Positions 1 to 5,894 of a stretch of 18,467 nt of DNA are shown here, piece after piece. Below the pieces are notes generated by a model that made no database searches, was not told the DNA's origin, and saw nothing but the letters and a program-made list of their open reading frames with translations. Made by a program: the position numbers and the translations under genes. Location: NCBI GenBank assembly GCA_007119455.1, contig SKPR01000205.1:1-18467 (forward strand), written 5' to 3'. Each line of letters begins with the position of its first letter. Position 1 is the stretch's first letter. Source of the stretch: Candidatus Brevefilum sp. (lineage in GTDB: Bacteria > Chloroflexota > Anaerolineae > Anaerolineales > Anaerolineaceae).

Positions 1-871
1 CCAGGTCGGTCAGATCCTCCCGGTCCAGGGCATCCAGCGCTTCATAGGCCTCTTCCAACAGGAAAGGCCGCAGGCTGAGATGGGTCTGTTCTCTGTCCCA
101 GGGGCAGCCATCCGGGGCGCGCAACCGGGCAATGATCTCCTGAAAGGCCTCAAAGGAGGCATATTGGGAAAGTGGGCTCACATATAATGAACTGAGTAAG
201 CCCAGGTGAGGGCTGTGATCGATGGCATGCAGGGGCAGATCTTCGACAAGCTCTGCAACTGTCCCGGCAGTGTGAACCAGGCGGACCGGGTGGTCATCAG
301 GGTAAGCGGTCATCAAGGTCAGCTTGACCTCAGCCGCTGTCTGGCGGTCATAAATTTGGGCGATGATGGCCGGAGCCGATGGCGGAAAGCCGGGCGTCTC
401 ACGCAGGGCGAGTTCCAGCGCATCCACCAGAATCAGCTCAGGCAGAGGATCAACCCCCAATGCCCGGAAGGTCGGTTCGAGGAAACTCAAACCATCAATG
501 ACCTGGCAGGGGATTCCTTCTGCTGTTGCACGACGGGCAATTTCAGGGCAGGTCGCCTCAGCCACAAAGGGATGCCCCGGAACAGCATAGGTTACACCTT
601 CTGGTGAGCGACCCAGTTCGAGGATTGTTTCGATAATGCCGGCATACACCTTTTCAAAACTCTCTGCAGTTTCGTAGTGATCATCAAAGCTGACCAGGGA
701 TAAATGCCCGGGCAGCCCTGATATATTAGGATGCTGCCGTGTCCGCAGGTGCAGTTTATCAAGCTGAAGCAGCCAGTCCCAGGCAGCACGGGTCAGGGTG
801 TGCGGATCACCAGGGCCTAACCCCAGCAAGGTAATCCCCTTCATTTGTTCATCTGCCTTCTCATTCATCAT
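1..871 (-). CDS. YabN-type tetrapyrrole methylase / MazG fusion, C-terminus outside window
   Basis: Open reading frame with no stop in the window, so the protein continues past the left edge. Counting from the ATG at 844, residues 5-14 hold a glycine-rich LLGLGPGDPH motif and residues 88-96 a VPGHPFVAE motif, both typical of SAM-dependent tetrapyrrole methylases. From about residue 234 a MazG nucleotide pyrophosphohydrolase domain begins (RLRAPDGCPWDREQTHLSL, then the acidic LLEEAYEAL metal-site helix). This domain order matches the YabN family; MazG domains hydrolyse NTPs to NMP and pyrophosphate, while the methylase substrate is unknown. The start is uncertain: ATGs at 871, 868 and 844 are all in frame and none has an ideal SD. 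The gene follows the rpsI terminator in the same direction. Confidence 0.88.
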   Translation of the reverse strand, partial: MMNEKADEQMKGITLLGLGPGDPHTLTRAAWDWLLQLDKLHLRTRQHPNISGLPGHLSLVSFDDHYETAESFEKVYAGIIETILELGRSPEGVTYAVPGHPFVAEATCPEIARRATAEGIPCQVIDGLSFLEPTFRALGVDPLPELILVDALELALRETPGFPPSAPAIIAQIYDRQTAAEVKLTLMTAYPDDHPVRLVHTAGTVAELVEDLPLHAIDHSPHLGLLSSLYVSPLSQYASFEAFQEIIARLRAPDGCPWDREQTHLSLRPFLLEEAYEALDALDREDLTDL

Positions 872-890
872 GATTGTCGTTATGCACCTT

Positions 891-927
891 TGGATAAGAA
901 ATAGAGACGTTAAATTAACGTCTCTAT
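891..927 (-). terminator. Rho-independent terminator after rpsI
   Basis: A perfect 13-base inverted repeat (901-913 and 915-927, with ATAGAGACGTTAA as the left arm) forms a hairpin with an effective stem of 10-11 pairs. On the minus strand it is followed by a moderately T-rich tail (TTTCTTATCC). It lies 116 bases past the rpsI stop and only 30-57 bases before the possible starts of the next gene. It probably ends the ribosomal operon, although the T-tract is imperfect and some read-through is plausible. Confidence 0.75.
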
Positions 928-987
928 GAAGTATCTTATTGTGATCCGTTCAATAAATAAGGCCTAACCTCAGATAAGGAACATCCT

Positions 988-1004
988 GCCACACCCTGTG
1001 TGGC
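988..1004. other. Stable hairpin in the rpsI 3' region
   Basis: GCCACAC (988-994) and GTGTGGC (998-1004) form a 7-bp stem with a 3-base loop. It has no T-tract on the minus strand, so it is not a standard terminator there. It may protect the operon's 3' end from exonucleases. Confidence 0.5.
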
Positions 1005-1015
1005 GAAAACCATGT

Positions 1016-1044
1016 CACAACCCATGAAAAAGGTTGTGCTTTTT
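1016..1044. other. Two competing hairpins at the rpsI stop codon
   Basis: CACAACC (1016-1022) pairs with GGTTGTG (1032-1038) around a 9-base loop. On the plus strand this is followed by CTTTTT, which looks like a plus-strand terminator. On the minus strand an alternative hairpin pairs AAAAAG (1039-1044) with CTTTTT (1027-1032). The two share bases 1027-1038 and cannot coexist fully. The second includes part of the rpsI stop codon. Confidence 0.45.
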
Positions 1045-1441
1045 AACGTTTGGTATAGGTCGGTGCTTTGCGGGCGCGTTTGAGACCGGGTTTCTTGCGT
1101 TCTTTGACGCGTGGGTCTCGAGTCAGGTATCCGCTGTGACGCAGGGGAGAACGCAGTTCCTCGTCCATTTCGACCAGGGCGCGAGCCAGTCCCAGTTTGA
1201 CGGCATCGCGCTGACCGGTCACACCCCCACCACTGACCAGAACGGTCACATCGAAAGTGGTCTGGGATTGATCGGCTATCTCGAAAGCGTCTGTAATTTC
1301 AGACGCGTCGCCCAAGCGCGTAAAAAATGCTTTGATTTCTTTGCCATTAACGGTGAACTGACCGGAGCCCGACATGATCCGAACTCTGGCAGTGCTCTGT
1401 TTACGTCGTCCAACACCTTCATAATATCGATTATTGTCCAT
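1043..1441 (-). CDS. rpsI: 30S ribosomal protein S9
   Basis: 132 residues, normal for the family. The protein shows the S9 core GVGRRKQSTARVR near the N-terminus, SGGGVTGQRDAVKLGLARAL in the middle, and the basic tail ending in TKR. The C-terminal arginine of S9 is known to reach the P-site tRNA anticodon stem loop. The start is ATG; GAGGAG, formed by the last codons of rplM, lies 12 bases upstream as a rather distant SD. The rplM-rpsI pair, separated by 9 bases, is conserved across bacteria. It is the last ribosomal gene of this cluster. Confidence 0.97.
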   Translation of the reverse strand: MDNNRYYEGVGRRKQSTARVRIMSGSGQFTVNGKEIKAFFTRLGDASEITDAFEIADQSQTTFDVTVLVSGGGVTGQRDAVKLGLARALVEMDEELRSPLRHSGYLTRDPRVKERKKPGLKRARKAPTYTKR

Positions 1442-1450
1442 AAATACTTC

Positions 1451-1885
1451 TTACTCCTCTTGCTCCACCGACTCGGGCTGCTGGGCCTGGTGGGGATGTT
1501 CCGGGCCGGCATAGACATGCAGATTTTTGTAGATCCTTCGTCCCAATTTGTTCTTGGGAATCATACCCCAAACCGCCCGTTCAATGACCCGTTCCGGGAA
1601 TTTTTCTAGCTGACGCCTCAAAGTGATCTCTTTCAGGCCGCTGGGATAACCGGAATGACGGTAATAAATTTTGCTGTCCAGGCGGGTAGGATAGACATCG
1701 ACTTTTTCAGCATTGATCACAACCACATTGGCCCCAGTCATCACACCGGGTGTATAGTTGGGTTTGTGCTTTCCAATTAATAATTGGGCAATTTTGGTTG
1801 ACAGGCGGCCCAGGTTCTGCCCTTCGGCATCCACCAGCAGCCACTCTCGTTCAACCTGTCCTTTTGGTACATATGTTTTTTTCAC
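1451..1885 (-). CDS. rplM: 50S ribosomal protein L13
   Basis: 144 residues. Family signatures include the N-terminal KKTYVPKGQVEREWLLVDAEG, the MTGANVVVINAEKV strand and the C-terminal GPEHPHQAQQPE. L13 binds 23S rRNA early in 50S assembly. The start is GTG at 1883-1885, chosen because GGAGAG (1893-1898 on the plus strand) sits 7 bases before it and because the protein then starts as the family does. A 72-base gap separates it from truA, more than at most junctions here, so a separate control point is possible, but I see no convincing promoter. Confidence 0.97.
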   Translation of the reverse strand: MKKTYVPKGQVEREWLLVDAEGQNLGRLSTKIAQLLIGKHKPNYTPGVMTGANVVVINAEKVDVYPTRLDSKIYYRHSGYPSGLKEITLRRQLEKFPERVIERAVWGMIPKNKLGRRIYKNLHVYAGPEHPHQAQQPESVEQEE

Positions 1886-1957
1886 GGTCTAACTCTCCAT
1901 CAATTGATGATGATCGTTCCAGGTTCTTAATCCGAAACTCAAATTTCATTGCTATTG

Positions 1958-2695
1958 TTAATAAATTACTTCTTCCAATACAAGGCCCTGGGCTGGTGCC
2001 AGTCCCGTGATGGGCATTTCACGCCCTTCAAGCGATTGGCTGATCAGATCGGGGGGGTAATCACCCTGCCCGATGGCAACCAGGACAAAAACAATCCGCC
2101 GCACCATATGGTAGAGAAAAGCATTGGCGCTGATGTCAAAGCGAGCCTCATCAGCCTCTACCAACCAACGGGCTGAAAAGAGCTCTCGGATGGTGGATCC
2201 ACCATCGCTGGTGGGGCTGCCAAAGGCGCTAAAATCGTGAACGCCGATCAGGTTTTGCGCTGCGGCATTCATCCGCTCGACCACCAACTCAGGCCAAACC
2301 CGCCAGGCAAAAACCTCACGAATGGGGTCCCTGACTTCCTGGCAGATCACATTGTAACGATAATGGCGCTTGATTGCGTCGAAGCGGGGATGAAAATCCT
2401 CAGGCACCTTTACCACCGATTGCACCGCCATGTCGAAAGGAAGGTAGTAATTGAGGGCGTTGCGCAGGTCTTCTGCCGAATGCTCCCAATTGAGCTTGAA
2501 GCTGACGACCTGCCCCCGGGCATGAACCCCGGCATCGGTGCGCCCGGCGCTGCGGACACTCCCGCCCTGCCAACTTAGCCTTTGCAGGGCCGCTTCCAAT
2601 TCGCCCTGGACAGTGCGTTCATTGGCCTGTCGCTGGTATCCAGCGAACGCTGAGCCGTTGTATGCAAGAATAATTTTGTAATGTGCTAAATCCAT
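1958..2695 (-). CDS. truA: tRNA pseudouridine(38-40) synthase TruA
   Basis: 245 residues. TruA converts uridines 38, 39 and 40 in the anticodon stem of many tRNAs to pseudouridine. The signature is the catalytic loop AGRTDAGVHARGQV with nucleophile Asp54; the N-terminal YNGSAFAGYQRQ and C-terminal FLYHMVRRIV motifs also fit the family. It sits 21 bases after rplQ, and linkage of rplQ, truA, rplM and rpsI is common in Gram-positive-like bacteria, though here the usual ecfA transporter genes between rplQ and truA are absent. The ATG at 2695 has no clear SD, unlike its neighbours. Confidence 0.96.
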   Translation of the reverse strand: MDLAHYKIILAYNGSAFAGYQRQANERTVQGELEAALQRLSWQGGSVRSAGRTDAGVHARGQVVSFKLNWEHSAEDLRNALNYYLPFDMAVQSVVKVPEDFHPRFDAIKRHYRYNVICQEVRDPIREVFAWRVWPELVVERMNAAAQNLIGVHDFSAFGSPTSDGGSTIRELFSARWLVEADEARFDISANAFLYHMVRRIVFVLVAIGQGDYPPDLISQSLEGREMPITGLAPAQGLVLEEVIY

Positions 2696-2719
2696 CCGGA
2701 TTAACTACCGGCCGGATTA
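2696..2719. repeat. 8-bp direct repeat before truA
   Basis: CCGGATTA occurs at 2696-2703 and again at 2712-2719, a 16-base period. The distal copy overlaps the rplQ stop codon and the near copy abuts the truA start codon. The arms also allow a weak TCCGG/CCGGA hairpin that could cover the truA start region. It may be chance. Confidence 0.35.
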
Positions 2720-3100
2720 CTCTTCAACCAGTTCAATCAAAGCCATCTCTGCACCGTCGCTCCGGCGTGGACCCAGTTTGAGGATCCGAGTGTAACCGCC
2801 GTTGCGGCTGGTATAGCGAGGACCAATATCATCAAATAACTTTTGAACAATCGGACGGCTCCCGCTACCCAATTCGGCCACAGCCTTTCGGCGGGCATTG
2901 ATTGCCACAATCTCTTCCACATCCTGACTGTTTCGAGCAAGGGTGATCAACTTCTCGGCATGAGATTGGATGAACTTTGCCTTAGGCAGTGTGGTTTTAA
3001 TACGTTCGTTCTCAAAAAGCTGTTTAATCATCGTTCGCCGCATTGCAGTGCGGTGACCGCGATCGCGTCCGAGACGATAACCTTTTACTTTGTGTCGCAT
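2717..3100 (-). CDS. rplQ: 50S ribosomal protein L17
   Basis: 127 residues. It starts MRHKVKGYRLGRDRGHRTAM, the family's diagnostic N-terminus, and contains RPIVQKLFDDIGPRY and the C-terminal GGYTRILKLGPRRSDGAEMALIEL. L17 sits near the exit of the 50S peptide tunnel. An in-frame upstream ATG at 3223 would give a 41-residue extension overlapping rpoA; it is rejected because the extension is unlike L17 and because GGAGAG inside the rpoA end serves the ATG at 3100. It lies 4 bases after rpoA, so the two are probably translationally coupled. Confidence 0.97.
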   Translation of the reverse strand: MRHKVKGYRLGRDRGHRTAMRRTMIKQLFENERIKTTLPKAKFIQSHAEKLITLARNSQDVEEIVAINARRKAVAELGSGSRPIVQKLFDDIGPRYTSRNGGYTRILKLGPRRSDGAEMALIELVEE

Positions 3101-3104
3101 AATA

Positions 3105-4079
3105 TTAACTCTCCGTTGTTTCTTCCAGTTCGTCTTCCAGGAAGCCTTTCTCGGCCATCTTCTCTTTGAGTTCCTCGAGGCTCTTCTCACCAAAATTGCG
3201 GATGGACAGAATTGCTTCATCACCTTTTTCCAGCAACTCTAAAACATCTCCTACAGTGGTGACCCCGGTCCGTTTCAATGAATTGAACACCCGAACCGTC
3301 AAATCAAGATTTTCAATGGGCATGTCAATCGCTTCACTATTTACAGTGGCGACGGGTTCTGCCTGCTCAATCGGAACAGAGAGTAATTCTTCACTGATAC
3401 CAGCGATAAAACGCAGATGTTCGATCATAATTTTGGAAGAATCGCTCATCGCCTGTTCCGGCGAGATCGTACCATCCGTCCAGATTTCGAGCATCACCCG
3501 GTCATAATCGGTGCTTTGACCCACGCGGGCTGATCCCACCGTCCAGTTGACTTTACGAACCGGTGTAAAGATTGCGTCCACCGGTAATTCGCCGATTGGC
3601 AGGTGATTGACGCGTTCATTGGCCGGTGAATACCCACGACCACGTTCAACGGTCAGATCAATCTCCAAGTTGACTTTTTTGCTGTCAACCGTGAAAAGGT
3701 AGAGATCCGGGTTGACGATTTCAACCTCAGGGGGACAGAGGATATCAGCAGCCGTTACCGTCCCTTCACCACTGACCTCAAGATGGAGATGGGCAATATC
3801 CACATCAAAGAGGATCATGCGCAATTTTTTCAATTGCAAGATGACCTGGATAACATCCTCGCGAACACCTTCGATATCGCTGAATTCATGCAAAACATCC
3901 GTGATGCGGATGGATGTAATCGCGGCACCTTCCAGGGAAGATAGCAGAACACGCCGCAAAGCGTTCCCGATGGTGGTGCCAAAGCCACGTTCCAGCGGGC
4001 TGATCATAAACTTTCCGTAGTTTCGGGCTTCTGCGACCCGTTCAACTTTTGGTTTTACCATATTTATTGTTCCAGTCAC
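3105..4079 (-). CDS. rpoA: DNA-directed RNA polymerase subunit alpha
   Basis: 324 residues. The N-terminal dimerisation domain (about 15-235) includes YGKFMISPLERGFGTTIGNA and LRRVLLSSLEGAAI. After a linker, the C-terminal domain (about 250-315) carries LTVRVFNSLKR and SIRNFGEKSLEEL. Arg263 and Asn266 correspond to the residues that contact UP-element DNA in E. coli (R265, N268), so UP-element recognition is probably kept. Two starts are possible: GTG at 4079 with AAGGGG six bases upstream, or ATG at 4061 (MVKPKVERV) with a weaker GGA. I give the longer one. It sits in the alpha operon after rpsD. Confidence 0.96.
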   Translation of the reverse strand: MTGTINMVKPKVERVAEARNYGKFMISPLERGFGTTIGNALRRVLLSSLEGAAITSIRITDVLHEFSDIEGVREDVIQVILQLKKLRMILFDVDIAHLHLEVSGEGTVTAADILCPPEVEIVNPDLYLFTVDSKKVNLEIDLTVERGRGYSPANERVNHLPIGELPVDAIFTPVRKVNWTVGSARVGQSTDYDRVMLEIWTDGTISPEQAMSDSSKIMIEHLRFIAGISEELLSVPIEQAEPVATVNSEAIDMPIENLDLTVRVFNSLKRTGVTTVGDVLELLEKGDEAILSIRNFGEKSLEELKEKMAEKGFLEDELEETTES

Positions 4080-4094
4080 GTCCTACCCCTTACC

Positions 4095-4112
4095 AGTGCA
4101 TCTTTTTGCACT
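4095..4112. promoter_or_regulatory. Hairpin between rpsD and rpoA
   Basis: AGTGCA (4095-4100) and TGCACT (4107-4112) form a 6-bp stem with a 6-base loop that is A-rich in the mRNA. It lies in the 47-base spacer, just upstream of the AAGGGG SD of rpoA. It has no T-tract, so it is not a terminator. It could tune rpoA translation or mark an RNA processing site. Confidence 0.45.
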
Positions 4113-4126
4113 ACCATTGATCCGCC

Positions 4127-4762
4127 TTATCGAGAATAGTACTCAACAATAAGTTGTTCGTTCAAATTACCATCAACTTCAGCACGTTCGGGTAAACGGA
4201 TAACCCGGCCAGAAAGGTTGTTCAAATCTGATTCAACCCAAGCTGGCGGTGTACGTGTATCTTCTGCCTGTCTGAGGGTTTTGAAATATTCATTATTTTT
4301 GGATTTCTCCCGAACGGCAATCTTATCTCCGGGCTTGATGATGGTCGAAGCGATGTCGTTTCGACGGTCGTTGACCCGAAAATGTCCATGATTGACCAGC
4401 TGGCGGGCCTGATTTCGACTATCCGCGAAACCCATGCGATAAACAACGTTATCCAGTCGGGATTCCAAAATCTGGAGCAGGTTCAGACCGGTCAAACCGG
4501 GGATCCGCCGTGCATCGCGGAAGTAGCGTCTGAACTGACGTTCCAGCACACCGTAAATGCGTTTCCCTTTTTGCTTGGCGCGCAATTGGCGCGAGTAGTC
4601 TGATTGCCGGCTGGGTCGCCCGCTGAATCGGCCATGCTCGCCAGGGGGGTAAGCTCGCCGTTCTATCGCACACTTGGGCGTAAAACAACGTTCTCCCTTC
4701 AAAAACAATTTTTCACCTTCACGCCGGCATAATTTACATACCGGACCTGTATATCTTGCCAT
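4127..4762 (-). CDS. rpsD: 30S ribosomal protein S4, zinc-binding form
   Basis: 211 residues. The N-terminus MARYTGPVCKLCRREGEKL has Cys9, Cys12, Cys26 and Cys31 (CxxC then CFTPKC), the zinc-binding arrangement of C+ S4 proteins. The central part has YGVLERQFRRYF, and an S4 RNA-binding domain follows (LESRLDNVVYRMGFADSRNQAR, then HGHFRVNDRR). S4 is a primary 16S rRNA binder and nucleates 30S assembly; in E. coli it also represses the alpha operon. The ATG has a good GAGAGG SD. The gene lies 25 bases after rpsK. Confidence 0.97.
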   Translation of the reverse strand: MARYTGPVCKLCRREGEKLFLKGERCFTPKCAIERRAYPPGEHGRFSGRPSRQSDYSRQLRAKQKGKRIYGVLERQFRRYFRDARRIPGLTGLNLLQILESRLDNVVYRMGFADSRNQARQLVNHGHFRVNDRRNDIASTIIKPGDKIAVREKSKNNEYFKTLRQAEDTRTPPAWVESDLNNLSGRVIRLPERAEVDGNLNEQLIVEYYSR

Positions 4763-4787
4763 TTAATTCCTCTCTTAACAATCTGTT

Positions 4788-5192
4788 CTAGACGCGGCGT
4801 CTCTTTGGGGGCCGGCAACCATTATGCGGGACAGGGGTGATATCCTCGATGGATCGGACAGTAATGCCCATACCCTGCACGGCGCGGATGGTAGCCTCAC
4901 GACCCGGCCCAGGGCCTTTGACGATGATGTCAACTTCCTGGATGCCGAAGCCCTGTGCGGTCTTCATCACTTGTTCAGTCGCCAAACGTGCCGCAAAGGG
5001 TGTACTTTTGCGGGAGCCTTTGAAACCGGCTGAACCGGCGCTTCCCCAACACACGGTGTTACCTTGCATATCGGTCACCGTAATAATTGTGTTGTTAAAA
5101 GTTGCATACACATGCACCTGAGCGGTGGACATCTGACGCTTGACTTTGCGCGAACCGGTGGTTCGCCGCGATCGTTGTGGTCTTTTAGCCAT
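4788..5192 (-). CDS. rpsK: 30S ribosomal protein S11
   Basis: 134 residues. The highly conserved core is complete: VHVYATFNNTIITVTDMQGN, WGSAGSAGFKGSRKSTPFAA, VKGPGPGREATIRA and the C-terminal TPVPHNGCRPPKRRRV. S11 forms part of the 30S platform and lines the mRNA exit side near the E site. The start ATG is preceded by GAGGTAAT. An unusual 110-base gap separates it from rpsM (see the entry for 5193-5302). Confidence 0.97.
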   Translation of the reverse strand: MAKRPQRSRRTTGSRKVKRQMSTAQVHVYATFNNTIITVTDMQGNTVCWGSAGSAGFKGSRKSTPFAARLATEQVMKTAQGFGIQEVDIIVKGPGPGREATIRAVQGMGITVRSIEDITPVPHNGCRPPKRRRV

Positions 5193-5302
5193 ATTACCTC
5201 GTTAACTCTTTCTTCTAAACCTGCCGGATGCCTGCCTTGCCGCGGGGGCAGAAAGGAAGGAGACCCCAGACAAACCGTCCGGAAGGCACTTTCACAATCG
5301 AA
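5193..5302 (-). promoter_or_regulatory. Structured 110-base spacer between rpsM and rpsK
   Basis: A spacer this long is out of place in a cluster whose other junctions are mostly under 50 bases. CCTGCCGGA (5220-5228) pairs with TCCGGAAGG (5278-5286) with one mismatch, giving an 8-of-9 pair stem. Inside it, CTGCC (5232-5236) pairs with GGCAG (5247-5251) around a GC-rich loop. No convincing promoter or open reading frame is visible. It could be a ribosomal-protein binding site or an mRNA processing site; this is inference. Confidence 0.45.
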
Positions 5303-5692
5303 TTATTTCTTACCGACACCACGGCGGCGGCCACGACCGGCAACCGTCTTCTTCGGGCCCTTACGGGTCCGGGCGTTGGTTTTGGTGCGTTGCCCGCGTA
5401 CGGGCAGGCCGCGCCGGTGGCGCAGACCGCGATAGCTGCCGATTTCGATCAGGCGTTTGATGTTCATTTGAACCTGCCGCCTCAGATCACCTTCGACAGT
5501 GTAACTACTGGAAATATATTCGCGCATCTTGGAGATGTCGCTATCGGCCAGGTCTTTAACCCGAATATCGGGATCAACCCCGGTCGCATCCAGAATTTCT
5601 TGTGCCCGTGTCGGGCCAACACCATAGATATATCTTAGACCAATCTCAACGCGTTTGTCGCGAGGGAGGTCGACGCCTTCAATACGTGCCAT
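5303..5692 (-). CDS. rpsM: 30S ribosomal protein S13
   Basis: 129 residues. It starts MARIEGVDLPRDKRVEIGL and contains IYGVGPTRAQEIL (helix-two-turn-helix region), REYISSSYTVEGDLRRQ, GSYRGLRHRRGLPVRGQRT and a strongly basic tail. S13 is in the 30S head, contacts the 50S subunit (bridge B1) and its tail touches the P-site tRNA. The SD (AAGGAA, 8 bases before the ATG) directly follows the rpmJ stop, so the two genes are closely linked. Confidence 0.97.
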   Translation of the reverse strand: MARIEGVDLPRDKRVEIGLRYIYGVGPTRAQEILDATGVDPDIRVKDLADSDISKMREYISSSYTVEGDLRRQVQMNIKRLIEIGSYRGLRHRRGLPVRGQRTKTNARTRKGPKKTVAGRGRRRGVGKK

Positions 5693-5704
5693 ATTTAATA
5701 TTCC

Positions 5705-5818
5705 TTATCCTTGTCGCTGTTTGTGTTTCGGATTTTCACAAATCACATATAAACGACCACTGCGTTTAACTATTTTGCATTTTGCACAGCGTTTCTTAAT
5801 TGATGCTGATACTTTCAT
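5705..5818 (-). CDS. rpmJ: 50S ribosomal protein L36, zinc-binding form
   Basis: A 37-residue gene. The translation begins MKVSASIKKRCAKCKIVKR and ends NPKHKQRQG. Cys11, Cys14, Cys27 and His32 form the CCCH zinc ribbon of L36 (C+ type). L36 helps shape 23S rRNA late in 50S assembly. AAGGAG lies 8 bases before the ATG. It is the first gene after the internal promoter at 5855-5883, so it heads the alpha operon here. In most bacteria infA stands between map and rpmJ; here there is no room for it. Confidence 0.96.
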   Translation of the reverse strand: MKVSASIKKRCAKCKIVKRSGRLYVICENPKHKQRQG

Positions 5819-5854
5819 GATCTTACTCCTTCTATGTTTTGCAGCAAACAATTG

Positions 5855-5883
5855 ATTATACTTGCTAGCAGGCCTTTCGTCAA
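5855..5883 (-). promoter_or_regulatory. Sigma70-type promoter of the alpha operon
   Basis: On the minus strand TTGACG (5878-5883) and a perfect TATAAT (5855-5860) are separated by exactly 17 bases. That is 11 of 12 consensus positions with ideal spacing. It begins 11 bases after the map stop. The predicted start is near 5848, giving a leader of about 30 nt that contains the rpmJ SD. It would let rpmJ-rpsM-rpsK-rpsD-rpoA-rplQ and downstream genes be made independently of the spc genes. Confidence 0.85.
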
Positions 5884-5894
5884 TTTCATGACTG

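Noticed and set aside
206..607. A 133-residue plus-strand open frame
   Set aside because: It is antisense to the YabN/MazG-like gene, whose minus-strand translation has clear motifs throughout; the plus frame does not.
1034..1609. A 191-residue plus-strand open frame antisense to rpsI and rplM
   Set aside because: It lies fully opposite two certain ribosomal genes, has no family resemblance, and no promoter or SD I could support.
1898..1909. 12-bp perfect palindrome CATCAATTGATG before rplM
   Set aside because: It overlaps the SD and could be an operator, but with a 4-bp effective stem and no second copy I cannot tell it from chance.
1886..1990. Possible promoter before rplM (TTGTAT, 17-18 bases, AACAAT)
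   Set aside because: Both hexamers match consensus poorly; the AT-rich stretch is largely truA coding sequence.
3101..3223. N-terminal extension of L17 by 41 residues
   Set aside because: It overlaps the rpoA end; MRHKVKGYRLGRD at 3100 is the family's start.
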